64,000 bases of DNA from Pseudomonas mandelii (GTDB lineage: Bacteria > Pseudomonadota > Gammaproteobacteria > Pseudomonadales > Pseudomonadaceae): positions 1,834,001 to 1,898,000 of the forward strand of contig NZ_LT629796.1 of the NCBI RefSeq assembly GCF_900106065.1, written 5' to 3'. The notes beneath the pieces were generated by a model. It searched no databases. It saw only the letters and a program-made list of their open reading frames with translations, and was not told the DNA's origin. This document shows positions 27,854-35,936 of this stretch, one piece after another. The position numbers and the translations under genes are program-made. Each line of letters starts with the position of its first letter. Position 1 is the stretch's first letter.

Positions 27854-28678
27854 GTGACGTTCATTTCTTACGCACAGAATTTCGAAGACATACGCCTGTG
27901 GCGCGCCCTCAAAACCGTCGAAAACGGCTTCTATATCGACGTCGGTGCCAACCACCCCACACACGACTCCGTGACCAAAGCTTTCTATGACCGTGGCTGG
28001 ACCGGCATCAACGTTGAACCGATGCCCAATTATTACGAAGCGCTGTGCCAGGAACGCGCCAAAGACACCAACCTGCAATGCGTGGCAGGTGAAAGCGCCA
28101 ACGACCTGACCTTCTACGGCATCGCCGGCACCGGCCTCTCCACCCTCGATCCGGCCATGGCGCAAATGCACAAAGACGCCGGCATGGACGTGCGCAGCCA
28201 GACCGTCCAATCCCGCACCCTGACCTCCATCTGCGAAGAACACGCCCTGGGCCGCGAGATCCACTTTCTGAAAATCGACGTCGAAGGCCACGAAGAAACC
28301 GTCCTGCGCGGCATGGACTTCAGCCAATGGCGGCCGTGGGTCATCCTCATCGAAACCCCATGGGACCGCGACCAGACCTGGGAAACCCTCGTCACCGACG
28401 CCGGCTATCAGTCCATCCTGTTCGACGGCATCAACACCTACTACCTGGCCAACGAACACCTGAACCTCAAACCCGCCTTCGACATCCCGCCGTGCAACCT
28501 GGACGAGTTCCAGTTCTGCAAAGGCCACAACTTCAGCCACCCCGTCAGCGACGCCGAACACCAACTCGCCGCCGCCCTGCAACGCGCCGAACAGGCCGAA
28601 GCACAGCTGCGTGCGATGCAAAACAGCCGCACCTGGAAAGCCCTTCAGAAACTCAAGAAAACCCTCCTTCGCGCCTGA
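27854..28678 (+). CDS. FkbM family methyltransferase
   Basis: A 274-residue SAM-dependent methyltransferase with motif I YIDVGANHP at 27-35 and the FLKIDVEGHE motif of the FkbM family. The C-terminus (about 230-274) is a short coiled coil ending in NSRTWKALQKLKK. That tail is common at the ends of enzymes acting on surface polysaccharide. The GTG start follows AGGAAG. It stands alone before tRNA-Thr. O-methylation of a glycan or lipid is plausible; not shown. Confidence 0.85.
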   Translation: MTFISYAQNFEDIRLWRALKTVENGFYIDVGANHPTHDSVTKAFYDRGWTGINVEPMPNYYEALCQERAKDTNLQCVAGESANDLTFYGIAGTGLSTLDPAMAQMHKDAGMDVRSQTVQSRTLTSICEEHALGREIHFLKIDVEGHEETVLRGMDFSQWRPWVILIETPWDRDQTWETLVTDAGYQSILFDGINTYYLANEHLNLKPAFDIPPCNLDEFQFCKGHNFSHPVSDAEHQLAAALQRAEQAEAQLRAMQNSRTWKALQKLKKTLLRA

Positions 28679-28714
28679 CCTGACGCCTGCGCAAAAATAG
28701 TCTGAATTCAGGGG

Positions 28715-28742
28715 TTTACAGAACCAACCCAATCGCTATAAT
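28715..28742 (+). promoter_or_regulatory. sigma-70 promoter of tRNA-Thr
   Basis: TTTACA (28715-28720), 16-base spacer, TATAAT (28737-28742), then a GC-containing discriminator. The tRNA starts 15 bases after the -10. Confidence 0.85.
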
Positions 28743-28756
28743 CGTCGCCCTAACAC

Positions 28757-28832
<76 letters not shown>

Positions 28833-28844
28833 TACGCAGTATCG

Positions 28845-28875
28845 AAAAAGGCTCACCGAAAGGTGGGCCTTTTTC
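28845..28875 (+). terminator. rho-independent terminator after tRNA-Thr
   Basis: Stem AAAAAGGCTCACC/GGTGGGCCTTTTT with loop GAAA and one GU pair. Nothing further is recognised up to 29071. Confidence 0.92.
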
Positions 28876-29071
28876 GTTCATGGGTCTTACGCTCCTGGGT
28901 TTCCTCTGCTCGCTCCCCGTTTCGTGTTCGCCCCTTTTTGCACCCCGCTCGCTGAAGGGTGGTTATATTCATCAAAGGTGCGGAATCGACGCAGCCAATT
29001 CTGGTACCGCGCATCTACATATCTCACCGAAACGATGAGCGGTTACAGTCGAAAATCAGTGAGGCGGCATA

Positions 29072-29338
29072 ATGACAGCAGTGCTTATGCACAACCTGCC
29101 ACTTCACTCCGCCGTTGCGAGCCTCTTTGTAATGAACACCGAACGACGTTACTCGATCATCTTGGAGCACAGCGCCGAGGTGCTGCTTGAACATGCACCC
29201 ATGGCGCAGATAGAGGCATTTTGGGACGCCAACGATACCCGCTACTTCGGGTTGCGCATGGAGGACGAGCACAGCGCGCACGCACGAGTGATTGTTACGG
29301 ACGAAGTCCCCGACGACGAAGATGTGGCGCTTTTCTGA
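29072..29338 (+). CDS. hypothetical small acidic protein
   Basis: An 88-residue soluble acidic protein (ends VTDEVPDDEDVALF). No family recognised. The ribosome binding site is weak (GAGGCGGC). It is followed by a strong bidirectional terminator, which supports a real transcription unit. Coding status moderately likely. Confidence 0.5.
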   Translation: MTAVLMHNLPLHSAVASLFVMNTERRYSIILEHSAEVLLEHAPMAQIEAFWDANDTRYFGLRMEDEHSAHARVIVTDEVPDDEDVALF

Positions 29339-29412
29339 CTGTAGCGAATGGAATCACTCGCCTCCTACGAGAGGAGGGGGGCGCCCAAATGATTTTCAGA
29401 TCTATTGCCGAC

Positions 29413-29455
29413 ACCACAAAACAAAGCCCTCGTAGAAATACGAGGGCTTTGTTGT
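29413..29455. terminator. bidirectional terminator
   Basis: A 14-base perfect stem (29421-29434 with 29439-29452, ACAAAGCCCTCGTA and its complement) with loop GAAA. It has T-rich flanks on both strands and sits between convergent transcription units. Confidence 0.9.
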
Positions 29456-29490
29456 TTCTGGGTTCTGGATTTTTATACACCGGCCATCAA

Positions 29491-30333
29491 TCACTCAAAC
29501 TCCGTAGAAACCGAAAGATGCTCCCAAGCATCAATCTCCCCCTGCAACCGCGCAATCTTTTCACGCACCAACCTCACCGCATCCTTACCCAGCAACAGAT
29601 GAACCGGCGGCTTTTCAGCGGCGACCAAGGTCAGCAACGCCTGCGCAGCCTTTTGCGGATCGCCAGCCTGCTTGCCACTCTTCTCTTCCCGCGCCTTGCG
29701 CACTGGATCGAACACCGGGTCATAGTCACTCACGGTGCGACCGGATCGGATCATCGAGCGCCCCGCCCATTCGGTGCGAAATGAGCCAGGTGCCACGGCG
29801 GTCACGTGGATGCCCAGGCTTTCGACTTCTTTGGCCAGCGCTTCGCTGATGCCTTCAAGGGCGAATTTGCTGCCGCTGTAGTAAGCGATGCCCGGTAAGG
29901 TGATGAAGCCGGCCATGGAGGTGATGTTGACGATATGCCCGCTGCGCCGTTCACGCATGCCGGGCAGGACTGCTTTGATCATTGCCACCGCGCCAAACAC
30001 GTTGACGTCGAACTGGCGCTGCATTTCAGTCAGTGGCGATTCCTCGAGAATGCCTTCGTGCCCATAGCCGGCGTTGTTCACCAGCACGTCGATCTGCCCC
30101 ACCTCGCGCAGGATGTCAGCCACCAGTGGTTCGATGGCTGGGAAATCGGTGACGTCGAGCACGAACGCTTTAGCGCGATGGGCGTCCAGCGCTTCGAACG
30201 CGGCGCACTCGGATTCGCGCCGCACCGTGCCAACCACCGTGTGCCCCGCCGCCAGCGCTGCTTGCGAAAAGGCAAGGCCGAAACCTGAACTGACGCCGGT
30301 GATCAGGAAAACCTTGTGAGCGTGGGTGTTCAT
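29491..30333 (-). CDS. SDR family oxidoreductase
   Basis: A 280-residue short-chain dehydrogenase with cofactor motif GVSSGFG at about 14-20, NNAGYG near 90 and the YYSGSK active-site motif. The arginine after the glycine motif region (GTVRRES) suggests NADP(H). The ATG at 30333 follows GGAG; an upstream in-frame start is rejected. It is downstream of another SDR gene and a DsbA/tautomerase pair on the same strand. Substrate unknown. Confidence 0.88.
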   Translation of the reverse strand: MNTHAHKVFLITGVSSGFGLAFSQAALAAGHTVVGTVRRESECAAFEALDAHRAKAFVLDVTDFPAIEPLVADILREVGQIDVLVNNAGYGHEGILEESPLTEMQRQFDVNVFGAVAMIKAVLPGMRERRSGHIVNITSMAGFITLPGIAYYSGSKFALEGISEALAKEVESLGIHVTAVAPGSFRTEWAGRSMIRSGRTVSDYDPVFDPVRKAREEKSGKQAGDPQKAAQALLTLVAAEKPPVHLLLGKDAVRLVREKIARLQGEIDAWEHLSVSTEFE

Positions 30334-30399
30334 CCTGCGTTCTCCAATAAAAACGCCGTCGATAGTGATCGACGGCGCTGTGGACAAGTCAAAGAGGTC

Positions 30400-31110
30400 T
30401 TAGTGACCGGCGCTCTGACCGCCATCGACGTGCAGGATTTCGCCAGTGACGAAGTTGGCGTTGTCCAGATACACAACCGCCTGAGCGATGTCGTTGATTT
30501 CGCCCATGTGGCCGACCGGGTGCAGACTGCCCAGCGCTGCATGGGTTTCTTCGCCGTGCATCGGGGTCTTGATGATGCCCGGGGAAACCGCGTTCACCCG
30601 AATCCCGCGCTTGGCGTACTCAATCGCCAAGGATTTGGTCGCAGCGTTCAATCCACCCTTGGTCAGCGAAGCCAGTACCGACGGCACACCATCAATCGCA
30701 TGGTCTGTCAGGCTGGTGGTGATGTTGACGACGTGGCCTTTGCCTTGCTTTTCCATCTCGTTGATCGCGAGTTGGGTGATGTAGAAGAAGCCGTTCAGGT
30801 TCACCGACAGCACGTTGGCGTAGTCTTCGGCGGTGTACGCGGTGAACGGCTTGGCGATGAAGATGCCGGCGTTGTTGACCAGGGTATCGATGCGGCCAAA
30901 ACGTGCGATGGCTTCACGAATCACTTGCTGCGCAACAGCCGGGTCGCCGATGTCGCCCGCCACGGTGAGGATGTCCGGATCGGTGGACGGTTTGATCGAA
31001 CGCGAAGTGGCGACAACTTTGTAATCCAGGTCGCGGAAGGCTTTGACCATACCGGCGCCGAGGCCTTGGGATGCGCCAGTGATAACGATGACTTTTTTCG
31101 AATTGCTCAT
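30400..31110 (-). CDS. SDR family oxidoreductase (second)
   Basis: A 236-residue classical short-chain dehydrogenase with GASQGLGAG, NNAGI, catalytic serine (NITTSLTD) and FVTGEILHVDGGQSAGH near the end. In place of the usual YxxxK tyrosine, the segment following the serine reads SVLASLTKGGLNA, so the catalytic Tyr appears to be Leu or Ser. That is odd and may mean altered chemistry. It is 66 bases upstream of the other SDR gene. Confidence 0.86.
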   Translation of the reverse strand: MSNSKKVIVITGASQGLGAGMVKAFRDLDYKVVATSRSIKPSTDPDILTVAGDIGDPAVAQQVIREAIARFGRIDTLVNNAGIFIAKPFTAYTAEDYANVLSVNLNGFFYITQLAINEMEKQGKGHVVNITTSLTDHAIDGVPSVLASLTKGGLNAATKSLAIEYAKRGIRVNAVSPGIIKTPMHGEETHAALGSLHPVGHMGEINDIAQAVVYLDNANFVTGEILHVDGGQSAGH

Positions 31111-31153
31111 GATGAACCTCTACTAATTAAGAATGGTTTGAATAAGTAAGTAA

Positions 31154-31810
31154 TCAGGCTTCGGCGGGGGCCTTGGCCATTTGTCTCAACATTTGTTCGT
31201 AGTACTCGACTGACTGCGAACCGGACACCAGGTGGCGACCGTTCAGCACCATGGCCGGGACCGAGTGGATGCCGTGCTGGCGGTAAAACGCTTCAAGCTC
31301 ACGCACTTCTTTGGCAAATGCGCCGGACGCCAACACCTCTTGAGCCGCCGCCGCATCCAGTCCCGCTTCAGCAGCCAGACTCACCAGCGTCTCGCGATCG
31401 CTCGGGTTCTGGCCGTCGGTGAAGTAAGCGCGCAACAGGATTTTCTTGAGTGCGACCTGCCGCCCTTCCTGCAACGCCCATAACAGCAGCCGATGCGCAT
31501 CAAACGTGTTGTAGAAGTGAGTGCGCTTGTCCAGATCGAACTTGAACCCCAGGGCCGCGCCACGTTCGATCTGCATCGCTTTGCCGGCGGCGACGTCTGC
31601 GGCGGTGCGTCCATATTTGCGCATCAAATGCTCAACCGCTTTTTCGCCGACTGCCGGCATGTCCGGGTTCAGTTCGAAAGGCTTGTAGGTCAGCTCCACC
31701 GAAATCTCACCGGCCACGTTCTCGATCGCTTGCTCCAGCGCCGTCGCACCCAATGCACACCACGGGCACACCACGTCGGAGATGAAATCGATGGAGACGG
31801 ACGCCGTCAT
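31154..31810 (-). CDS. DsbA-family oxidoreductase (FrnE-like)
   Basis: A 218-residue thioredoxin-fold protein without signal peptide. It has Cys15-Pro-Trp-Cys18 (DVVCPWCALG), the HGIHSVPAMVLNGRHLVSGSQ cis-proline segment, and the helical insertion of the FrnE/2-hydroxychromene isomerase group. A cytoplasmic thiol-disulfide or isomerase function is expected. It overlaps the upstream tautomerase gene by four bases. Confidence 0.88.
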   Translation of the reverse strand: MTASVSIDFISDVVCPWCALGATALEQAIENVAGEISVELTYKPFELNPDMPAVGEKAVEHLMRKYGRTAADVAAGKAMQIERGAALGFKFDLDKRTHFYNTFDAHRLLLWALQEGRQVALKKILLRAYFTDGQNPSDRETLVSLAAEAGLDAAAAQEVLASGAFAKEVRELEAFYRQHGIHSVPAMVLNGRHLVSGSQSVEYYEQMLRQMAKAPAEA

Positions 31811-32028
31811 GACTTGCCCTCCGCCTCAGCCAGTTGCTTGCGGTACTTAGTGGTACTGATGCCGGCGTAGCCCCAGTTATCGGTGTCGACCTCTTCGATC
31901 ACGATGTGGGTCAGGTGCGGATCCTTCTTCAGGACGCGCTCCAGGGTTTCAGTGATTTCGGCGATCACCTGAGCTTTCTGCTCAGAGGTAACGCCATCGC
32001 GGGTGATGCGTACGCTTACGAAAGGCAT
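31807..32028 (-). CDS. 4-oxalocrotonate tautomerase-like protein
   Basis: A 73-residue tautomerase with Pro as the second residue (MPFVSVRITRDG), which becomes the catalytic N-terminal proline. Length is slightly above the 62-residue classic enzyme. It heads a tautomerase-DsbA-SDR-SDR cluster, coupled by ATGA to the DsbA gene. The pathway is not identified. Confidence 0.88.
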   Translation of the reverse strand: MPFVSVRITRDGVTSEQKAQVIAEITETLERVLKKDPHLTHIVIEEVDTDNWGYAGISTTKYRKQLAEAEGKS

Positions 32029-32480
32029 GAGGAATCTCCAAGTGACCTTCCCTTCGGAATGAATGGGTCGGCGTTGGAGTTCAATGTATGGAGTTCGCTG
32101 GAGGGGATAAAGGTGGGGGCGGGAACATCATTAGTTACTTGGTGTAATGATTTCCTCGCTGGGAGCCACTAAAACTGTTTGCATCAAAAATGATTGATCG
32201 GCCAACTTCCATTTACAGCAACATTTAGATATCGCCAAAAAATGGCTGGGGAAGTGGAGCTGTCGATAGTCACTGATGGCTCCCAAAAGCCGAGCATCGA
32301 AGAGAATGAGGCGCGCATCAGTCGGGGCGCGGCTCACTCACGGATTCCCAAACCTCAGGGCCGGTGAAGCACTGAAACTCTCACCCCACGCCACCACCTA
32401 GCCACGATTGCGCATCCGCCCCCCTCAAGCTACCTTCAACCCGTCGCTGCCAATTCAGCGACCGGGCCTGAGAACCCGAG
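32029..32480. other. intergenic region upstream of the tautomerase cluster
   Basis: About 450 bases without a supportable gene, holding the divergent promoters of the tautomerase cluster and the DUF3077 leader. I see no clear operator. Confidence 0.5.
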
Positions 32481-32487
32481 TAAGATA

Positions 32488-32627
32488 CAGGCGCACAAGC
32501 GCCCATAATCACGATTGTTGGCGTTTTTTTGTGCCTGCATTTCCGTGTAATGGCGGCTGTGCGTGGGAGACCTTCGGGTCTGCCGGGTTCCTGTATCTCC
32601 GGTTTCTCAGCCCGCGCATAGCTGCCA
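32488..32627 (+). ncRNA. structured leader RNA ahead of the DUF3077 unit
   Basis: Two structures in tandem. First, stem AAGCGCC (32497-32503) with GGCGTTT (32520-32526), ending in seven T, enclosed by CAGGC/GCCTG (32488-32492, 32533-32537). This looks like an intrinsic terminator inside the leader. Second, a 17-base stem (32551-32567 with 32611-32627) containing three GU wobbles, which encloses two hairpins: AGACC-TTCG-GGTCT (32568-32581) and CCGG/CCGG (32583-32602). GU pairs and the UUCG tetraloop indicate selection on RNA. From memory, similar leaders precede other DUF3077 genes in pseudomonads; unverified. Confidence 0.7.
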
Positions 32628-32684
32628 CCCATTCGCCTGAGAACGAACGTGGTAGCTCTAACTTTGATTCAGGAGTTTTTGCTA

Positions 32685-32771
32685 ATGCCCGCTATCGATC
32701 CGTCCAAAATTTGCGTTCCCGCTTCACTGGTCACCACCCACCACCGCCCAAAAACCGGAGGTGCCCAATGA
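32685..32771 (+). CDS. 28-codon small ORF translationally coupled to DUF3077
   Basis: AGGAG at 32671-32675 precedes an ATG at 32685. The frame encodes MPAIDPSKICVPASLVTTHH and eight more residues (ending GGAQ). Its stop TGA overlaps the DUF3077 ATG (ATGA at 32768-32771), and its last codons contain the DUF3077 ribosome binding site GGAGG. This geometry is typical of a coupled leader peptide. No family known to me. Confidence 0.65.
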   Translation: MPAIDPSKICVPASLVTTHHRPKTGGAQ

Positions 32772-33061
32772 CCAACCCCAAAGACCTTAAAACTATTGGC
32801 CTCACCCCTTTCTCCTACCACGCCAACGAACCGCTCTTCCGCATCAACGCCGGCGTCCCGGTGATCGAAGCCCTCTCCCACGCCTCCGATCTGCTCCACG
32901 TCGCCAAGCTTCTCGCATCAGACGCGGCCATGGTTCGCGACACCGACCGGCACGCCTGGGCATCGCATTATTTGCAGGATATGAGCAAGGCGATCATTGA
33001 TGATGTGGTGAAGGTGTTGGACGCGCCATGTAACAACCGAGCCAGTAACGTCGCGCCATAA
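32768..33061 (+). CDS. DUF3077 domain-containing protein
   Basis: A 97-residue protein with the DUF3077 pattern: FRINAGVPVIEALSHASDLL at about 22-41, then a helical segment (VAKLLASDAAM, WASHYLQDMSKAIIDDV). No function is established to my knowledge; it is small, helical and soluble. The strong GGAGG six bases before the ATG and the overlap with the 28-codon ORF define the start. A terminator follows within 20 bases, so leader, small ORF and DUF3077 form one short transcript. Confidence 0.85.
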   Translation: MTNPKDLKTIGLTPFSYHANEPLFRINAGVPVIEALSHASDLLHVAKLLASDAAMVRDTDRHAWASHYLQDMSKAIIDDVVKVLDAPCNNRASNVAP

Positions 33062-33077
33062 ACAAATCGCACGCATG

Positions 33078-33106
33078 AAAAAGCCCCGAATCAATCGGGG
33101 CTTTTT
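33078..33106 (+). terminator. rho-independent terminator of the DUF3077 unit
   Basis: Stem AAAAAGCCCCGA/TCGGGGCTTTTT with a five-base loop. It also faces the end of the fic gene. Confidence 0.93.
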
Positions 33107-33117
33107 GCGTAAGTCGG

Positions 33118-34731
33118 TCATCGACCCACTGGCTGATTCGGGTGGTATCGATCACTCACGCTACTGTCTATCGGCTCCTCCCCCCGAACCGACTGAGCCA
33201 CCGCTTCGATAATCGCGGCCCAAATATCCGGCCTTGCCAGCACAGGCATTTCCTTTGCCAACACGTTGCTCAGCTTCCCTTCGTTTTGCTCTATGGATCG
33301 CAAGAGCCGATCAGCCTGGTGATCAGGCATCTCAACGACTTCCTTGATTGCCTGTCTGGCCCTTATGTGGCTGCGCAAATACCGCGACTCTTCACGCATC
33401 TGTTCCGTGATGGTGCGGCGAATGACGTTAGACATGAAAACAACGTGTGGACCCAGGTTCGGATAGCGCCACACCGGGCGGGCCTGATCCTGGCCTGTGA
33501 ATTCAATATTCGAGACCACGCCATCAGGGTATTGCGTACGCGTATTGGCGAATGCTACCTGGTCTCGTATGCCCTGCATGAGCGGTTTTGAAACCTGATC
33601 CAGCACGCTGTCATATAGACGCCGCTCAGCAGAGTCGTCGGTGATAACAGCTGAAATCGGAAGAATCACCGGGTCTGGAATGGCCCCATCACGACGCAGA
33701 ATATCGTTGATCAGAAAGCGATGGACCCGGCCGTTGCCGTCGGCCAGCGGATGGATATAGACGAAAGCGAACGCTGCTACCGCGCTGCGCATGACCGGGG
33801 ATTGCCCTTGAGTACGATTCAGAAAGACGCGGATGCCTTCCAACATCCGCTCCAGATCGCCTTCCGGGGGAGCGACGTAATGGACAATCTCCTGATAACG
33901 GACAGTTTCGCCAACAAACACCGGAGATTGCCGAATCCCCATACGTGTCAGTGTGGTCACTGCGCCAAGGACTTCTTCTTGCATATCAGCCAGTGCAGCA
34001 TCGGTGAGCGGCAGTTCGCCCTGACCGGTTCGTCGCGCCAATACATCTGCGAAACGCTGGATACGCGTAGAACGATCCGCCTCCCCTTCAATGGCGAAGC
34101 TGGCTTTGCTTTCCCTGAGCGTCATCCATGCGGCGGCGCGCAGCAGAAGCGCTTCGCCAAACTCTGCAGTCAGTTGACCGAAGAGGTGAGGCACATCGAG
34201 GTCCGCTGCTGACTGGACTGCTGTTGTCTTGACGACGATTGGGCAGAAGTAGCGCGAACCAGGCAGGTTGTCATTCACTCGCCAACGCGGCACCTTCACC
34301 GCCTCTTCGGGTGAAGCCGCCACCAACAGATCGGCGTTGATGGCGTCGACATACTTACCGCCTATAGGTTCTGGCGCCTGCAACTGCTCGCCAGTGAGCC
34401 ACTCAAACAAGAACGCTGACCTGCGGGCATATTGGCCGGTGGGCTCGTCATTCAACCAGCCTTGTAACGGTGCAGGACCCACCTTGGTAAACAGTCTGGT
34501 CAAGAACTCAAGGTTCGGGACTTCATGCCGCAGGTGAAATTGCAGATGGGATGAAAAGTCCGGATCGGGGCGCATGTTTTCCGTATAGGTCTCAAGACGA
34601 AAACCGTCTTCGACCTGAGTTGACCGTCGGCTACCGACCTGACTTAACACGGGTAGCCGTGCCATCGGCCGCACGTCGAATGTCGTCGCTAGCCAAGCCG
34701 CACCGATGGGGTCTACGGGAAACTCGCTCAC
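33118..34731 (-). CDS. Fic family protein (class II, self-inhibited AMPylase-type)
   Basis: A 537-residue Fic enzyme. The catalytic motif HPLADGNGR is at 327-335, so His327 is expected to attack through the target hydroxyl with ATP or another nucleotide donor. An inhibitory motif SFAIEG at 211-216 fits [S/T]xxxE[G/N] located N-terminal to the core, which defines class II. Its glutamate should block ATP binding until released. A long N-terminal region (1-190) and a C-terminal helical tail (about 440-537) flank the core. The GTG start follows AAGGAG. No antitoxin gene is adjacent, consistent with built-in inhibition. Target unknown. Confidence 0.9.
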   Translation of the reverse strand: MSEFPVDPIGAAWLATTFDVRPMARLPVLSQVGSRRSTQVEDGFRLETYTENMRPDPDFSSHLQFHLRHEVPNLEFLTRLFTKVGPAPLQGWLNDEPTGQYARRSAFLFEWLTGEQLQAPEPIGGKYVDAINADLLVAASPEEAVKVPRWRVNDNLPGSRYFCPIVVKTTAVQSAADLDVPHLFGQLTAEFGEALLLRAAAWMTLRESKASFAIEGEADRSTRIQRFADVLARRTGQGELPLTDAALADMQEEVLGAVTTLTRMGIRQSPVFVGETVRYQEIVHYVAPPEGDLERMLEGIRVFLNRTQGQSPVMRSAVAAFAFVYIHPLADGNGRVHRFLINDILRRDGAIPDPVILPISAVITDDSAERRLYDSVLDQVSKPLMQGIRDQVAFANTRTQYPDGVVSNIEFTGQDQARPVWRYPNLGPHVVFMSNVIRRTITEQMREESRYLRSHIRARQAIKEVVEMPDHQADRLLRSIEQNEGKLSNVLAKEMPVLARPDIWAAIIEAVAQSVRGEEPIDSSVSDRYHPNQPVGR

Positions 34732-34805
34732 GTCACACTCCTTTTAAATCCTCGGCCAAATCAAACCGCCATAAATGGAGATTAACGATCAAAATCAGGT
34801 TTTGC

Positions 34806-34975
34806 TGCATAAAAATGATTATATTTTGGGACTAATGCATAAAAACGAACATTTAGAGCACTTCAAATTGAGCTCTACCAATGGAATTGGTGCACCGTCG
34901 AACTGACCTCAAACGCATAAAAACGATTTTACTTGCTCAAAAACGATCATAAATCTGGCTTTTTGCACAAAACCG
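34806..34975. repeat. five direct repeats TGCATAAAAACGA upstream of fic
   Basis: Copies at 34806-34818 (one T change), 34836-34848, 34914-34926, 34934-34946 and 34964-34975 (diverged), all in one orientation, in strongly AT-rich DNA. Start-to-start spacings are 30, 78, 20 and 30 bases. The 376-base gap 34732-35107 otherwise holds no gene, only the terminator near 35045. They could be operator sites for fic or a remnant of an acquired element. Confidence 0.7.
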
Positions 34976-35042
34976 TTTCGAAACCGGACAATTTCACTGA
35001 ACCCCTCACACGCTGAAAACCGAAACGTCGCTGCCTTTTCAT

Positions 35043-35079
35043 CCAAAAAAAAGCCCCGAATCGGTCGAGGCATTTTTTT
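35043..35079 (-). terminator. terminator of the kdgT-dtnK-pdxA2-deoR operon
   Basis: On the minus strand, stem GCCTCGA/TCGGGGC with one mismatch is followed by eight T. It lies 29 bases after the regulator gene's stop. Confidence 0.8.
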
Positions 35080-35107
35080 GGTTTTGGTCATTTCAGTAGG
35101 GATGCAA

Positions 35108-35881
35108 TCAAGCGACGATCACGGTTTGCACAGTGATCTGCTTCAGCGCATAAAACGGCGCAAGCGCAGCTTCATCCGCGGTGGAGCCGGTAATCAACCG
35201 CCACTCCCGCTCAATCGGCGTCCAGTGCTGCTGTCGGGCGCGCCCCAACTTGTCAGTGTCCGCGAGCACAACAATCTGCGCCGCCCGCTTGATGATGCAT
35301 TCCTTCAAATACGCCTGCTGCGCACTCGCTTCACACAACCCAAACTCCGCCACCACACCATCAGCCCCCAGAAACGCCTTGTCGACACTGAGCCGACTCA
35401 ACGTCAGTTCCGCCAGCGGCCCCAGCGTGCTCATGCTCGAACCGCGCAGATCGCCGCCGATCAAAGTCAGCCGCACGCCCGGCGCATTGGCCAGGGTCAT
35501 TACGGCGAGCAAATTGTTGGTCACCACATGCACGTCTTGTCGCGAACACAGATGATGGGCCAGTGCGGCGCACGTGGTGCCGCCGTCGAGCAACACGGTA
35601 TCGCCATCCTGAACGTGGGCCGCCGCTGCCTGGGCGATGGCGTCTTTCTGTTCCCACTGGGATGTTTTGCGTTCTTCGAGCGAGGCTTCCGGCTCATGAA
35701 CGCCGACCACCGCAGTCGCGCCGCCATAGGTCCGCACCAGGTGCCGCTGTTTGGCGAGCATGGTCAGGTCGCGTCGCACCGTGGCTTCCGAGACCCCGAG
35801 TGCCGCGCTCAATTGCTCGACGTTGGCATCGCCAATTCGCACGAGATCGAGGATGGCGCGGTGGCGTTCGGAGGCTTTCAT
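35108..35881 (-). CDS. DeoR/GlpR family transcriptional regulator
   Basis: A 257-residue regulator with a winged helix-turn-helix (MKASERHRAILDLV, VSEATVRRDLTMLAKQ, TYGGA) and a DeoR-type sugar-phosphate sensor domain (DGGTTCAALAHHL, GADGV). It is the last gene of the operon with pdxA2, dtnK and kdgT. It probably represses that operon until a phosphorylated four-carbon acid accumulates. The ATG at 35881 is preferred to upstream codons that would overlap pdxA2. Confidence 0.9.
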   Translation of the reverse strand: MKASERHRAILDLVRIGDANVEQLSAALGVSEATVRRDLTMLAKQRHLVRTYGGATAVVGVHEPEASLEERKTSQWEQKDAIAQAAAAHVQDGDTVLLDGGTTCAALAHHLCSRQDVHVVTNNLLAVMTLANAPGVRLTLIGGDLRGSSMSTLGPLAELTLSRLSVDKAFLGADGVVAEFGLCEASAQQAYLKECIIKRAAQIVVLADTDKLGRARQQHWTPIEREWRLITGSTADEAALAPFYALKQITVQTVIVA

Positions 35882-35936
35882 GGCGGGTCTCGTTGTGGGG
35901 ACGGTGGTCGATCTTACACGACCGAGCCCCTGCGCC

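Noticed and set aside
28876..29071. Possible small gene downstream of tRNA-Thr
   Set aside because: No frame with a convincing start and ribosome binding site; also no integrase or attachment repeat was seen next to the tRNA.
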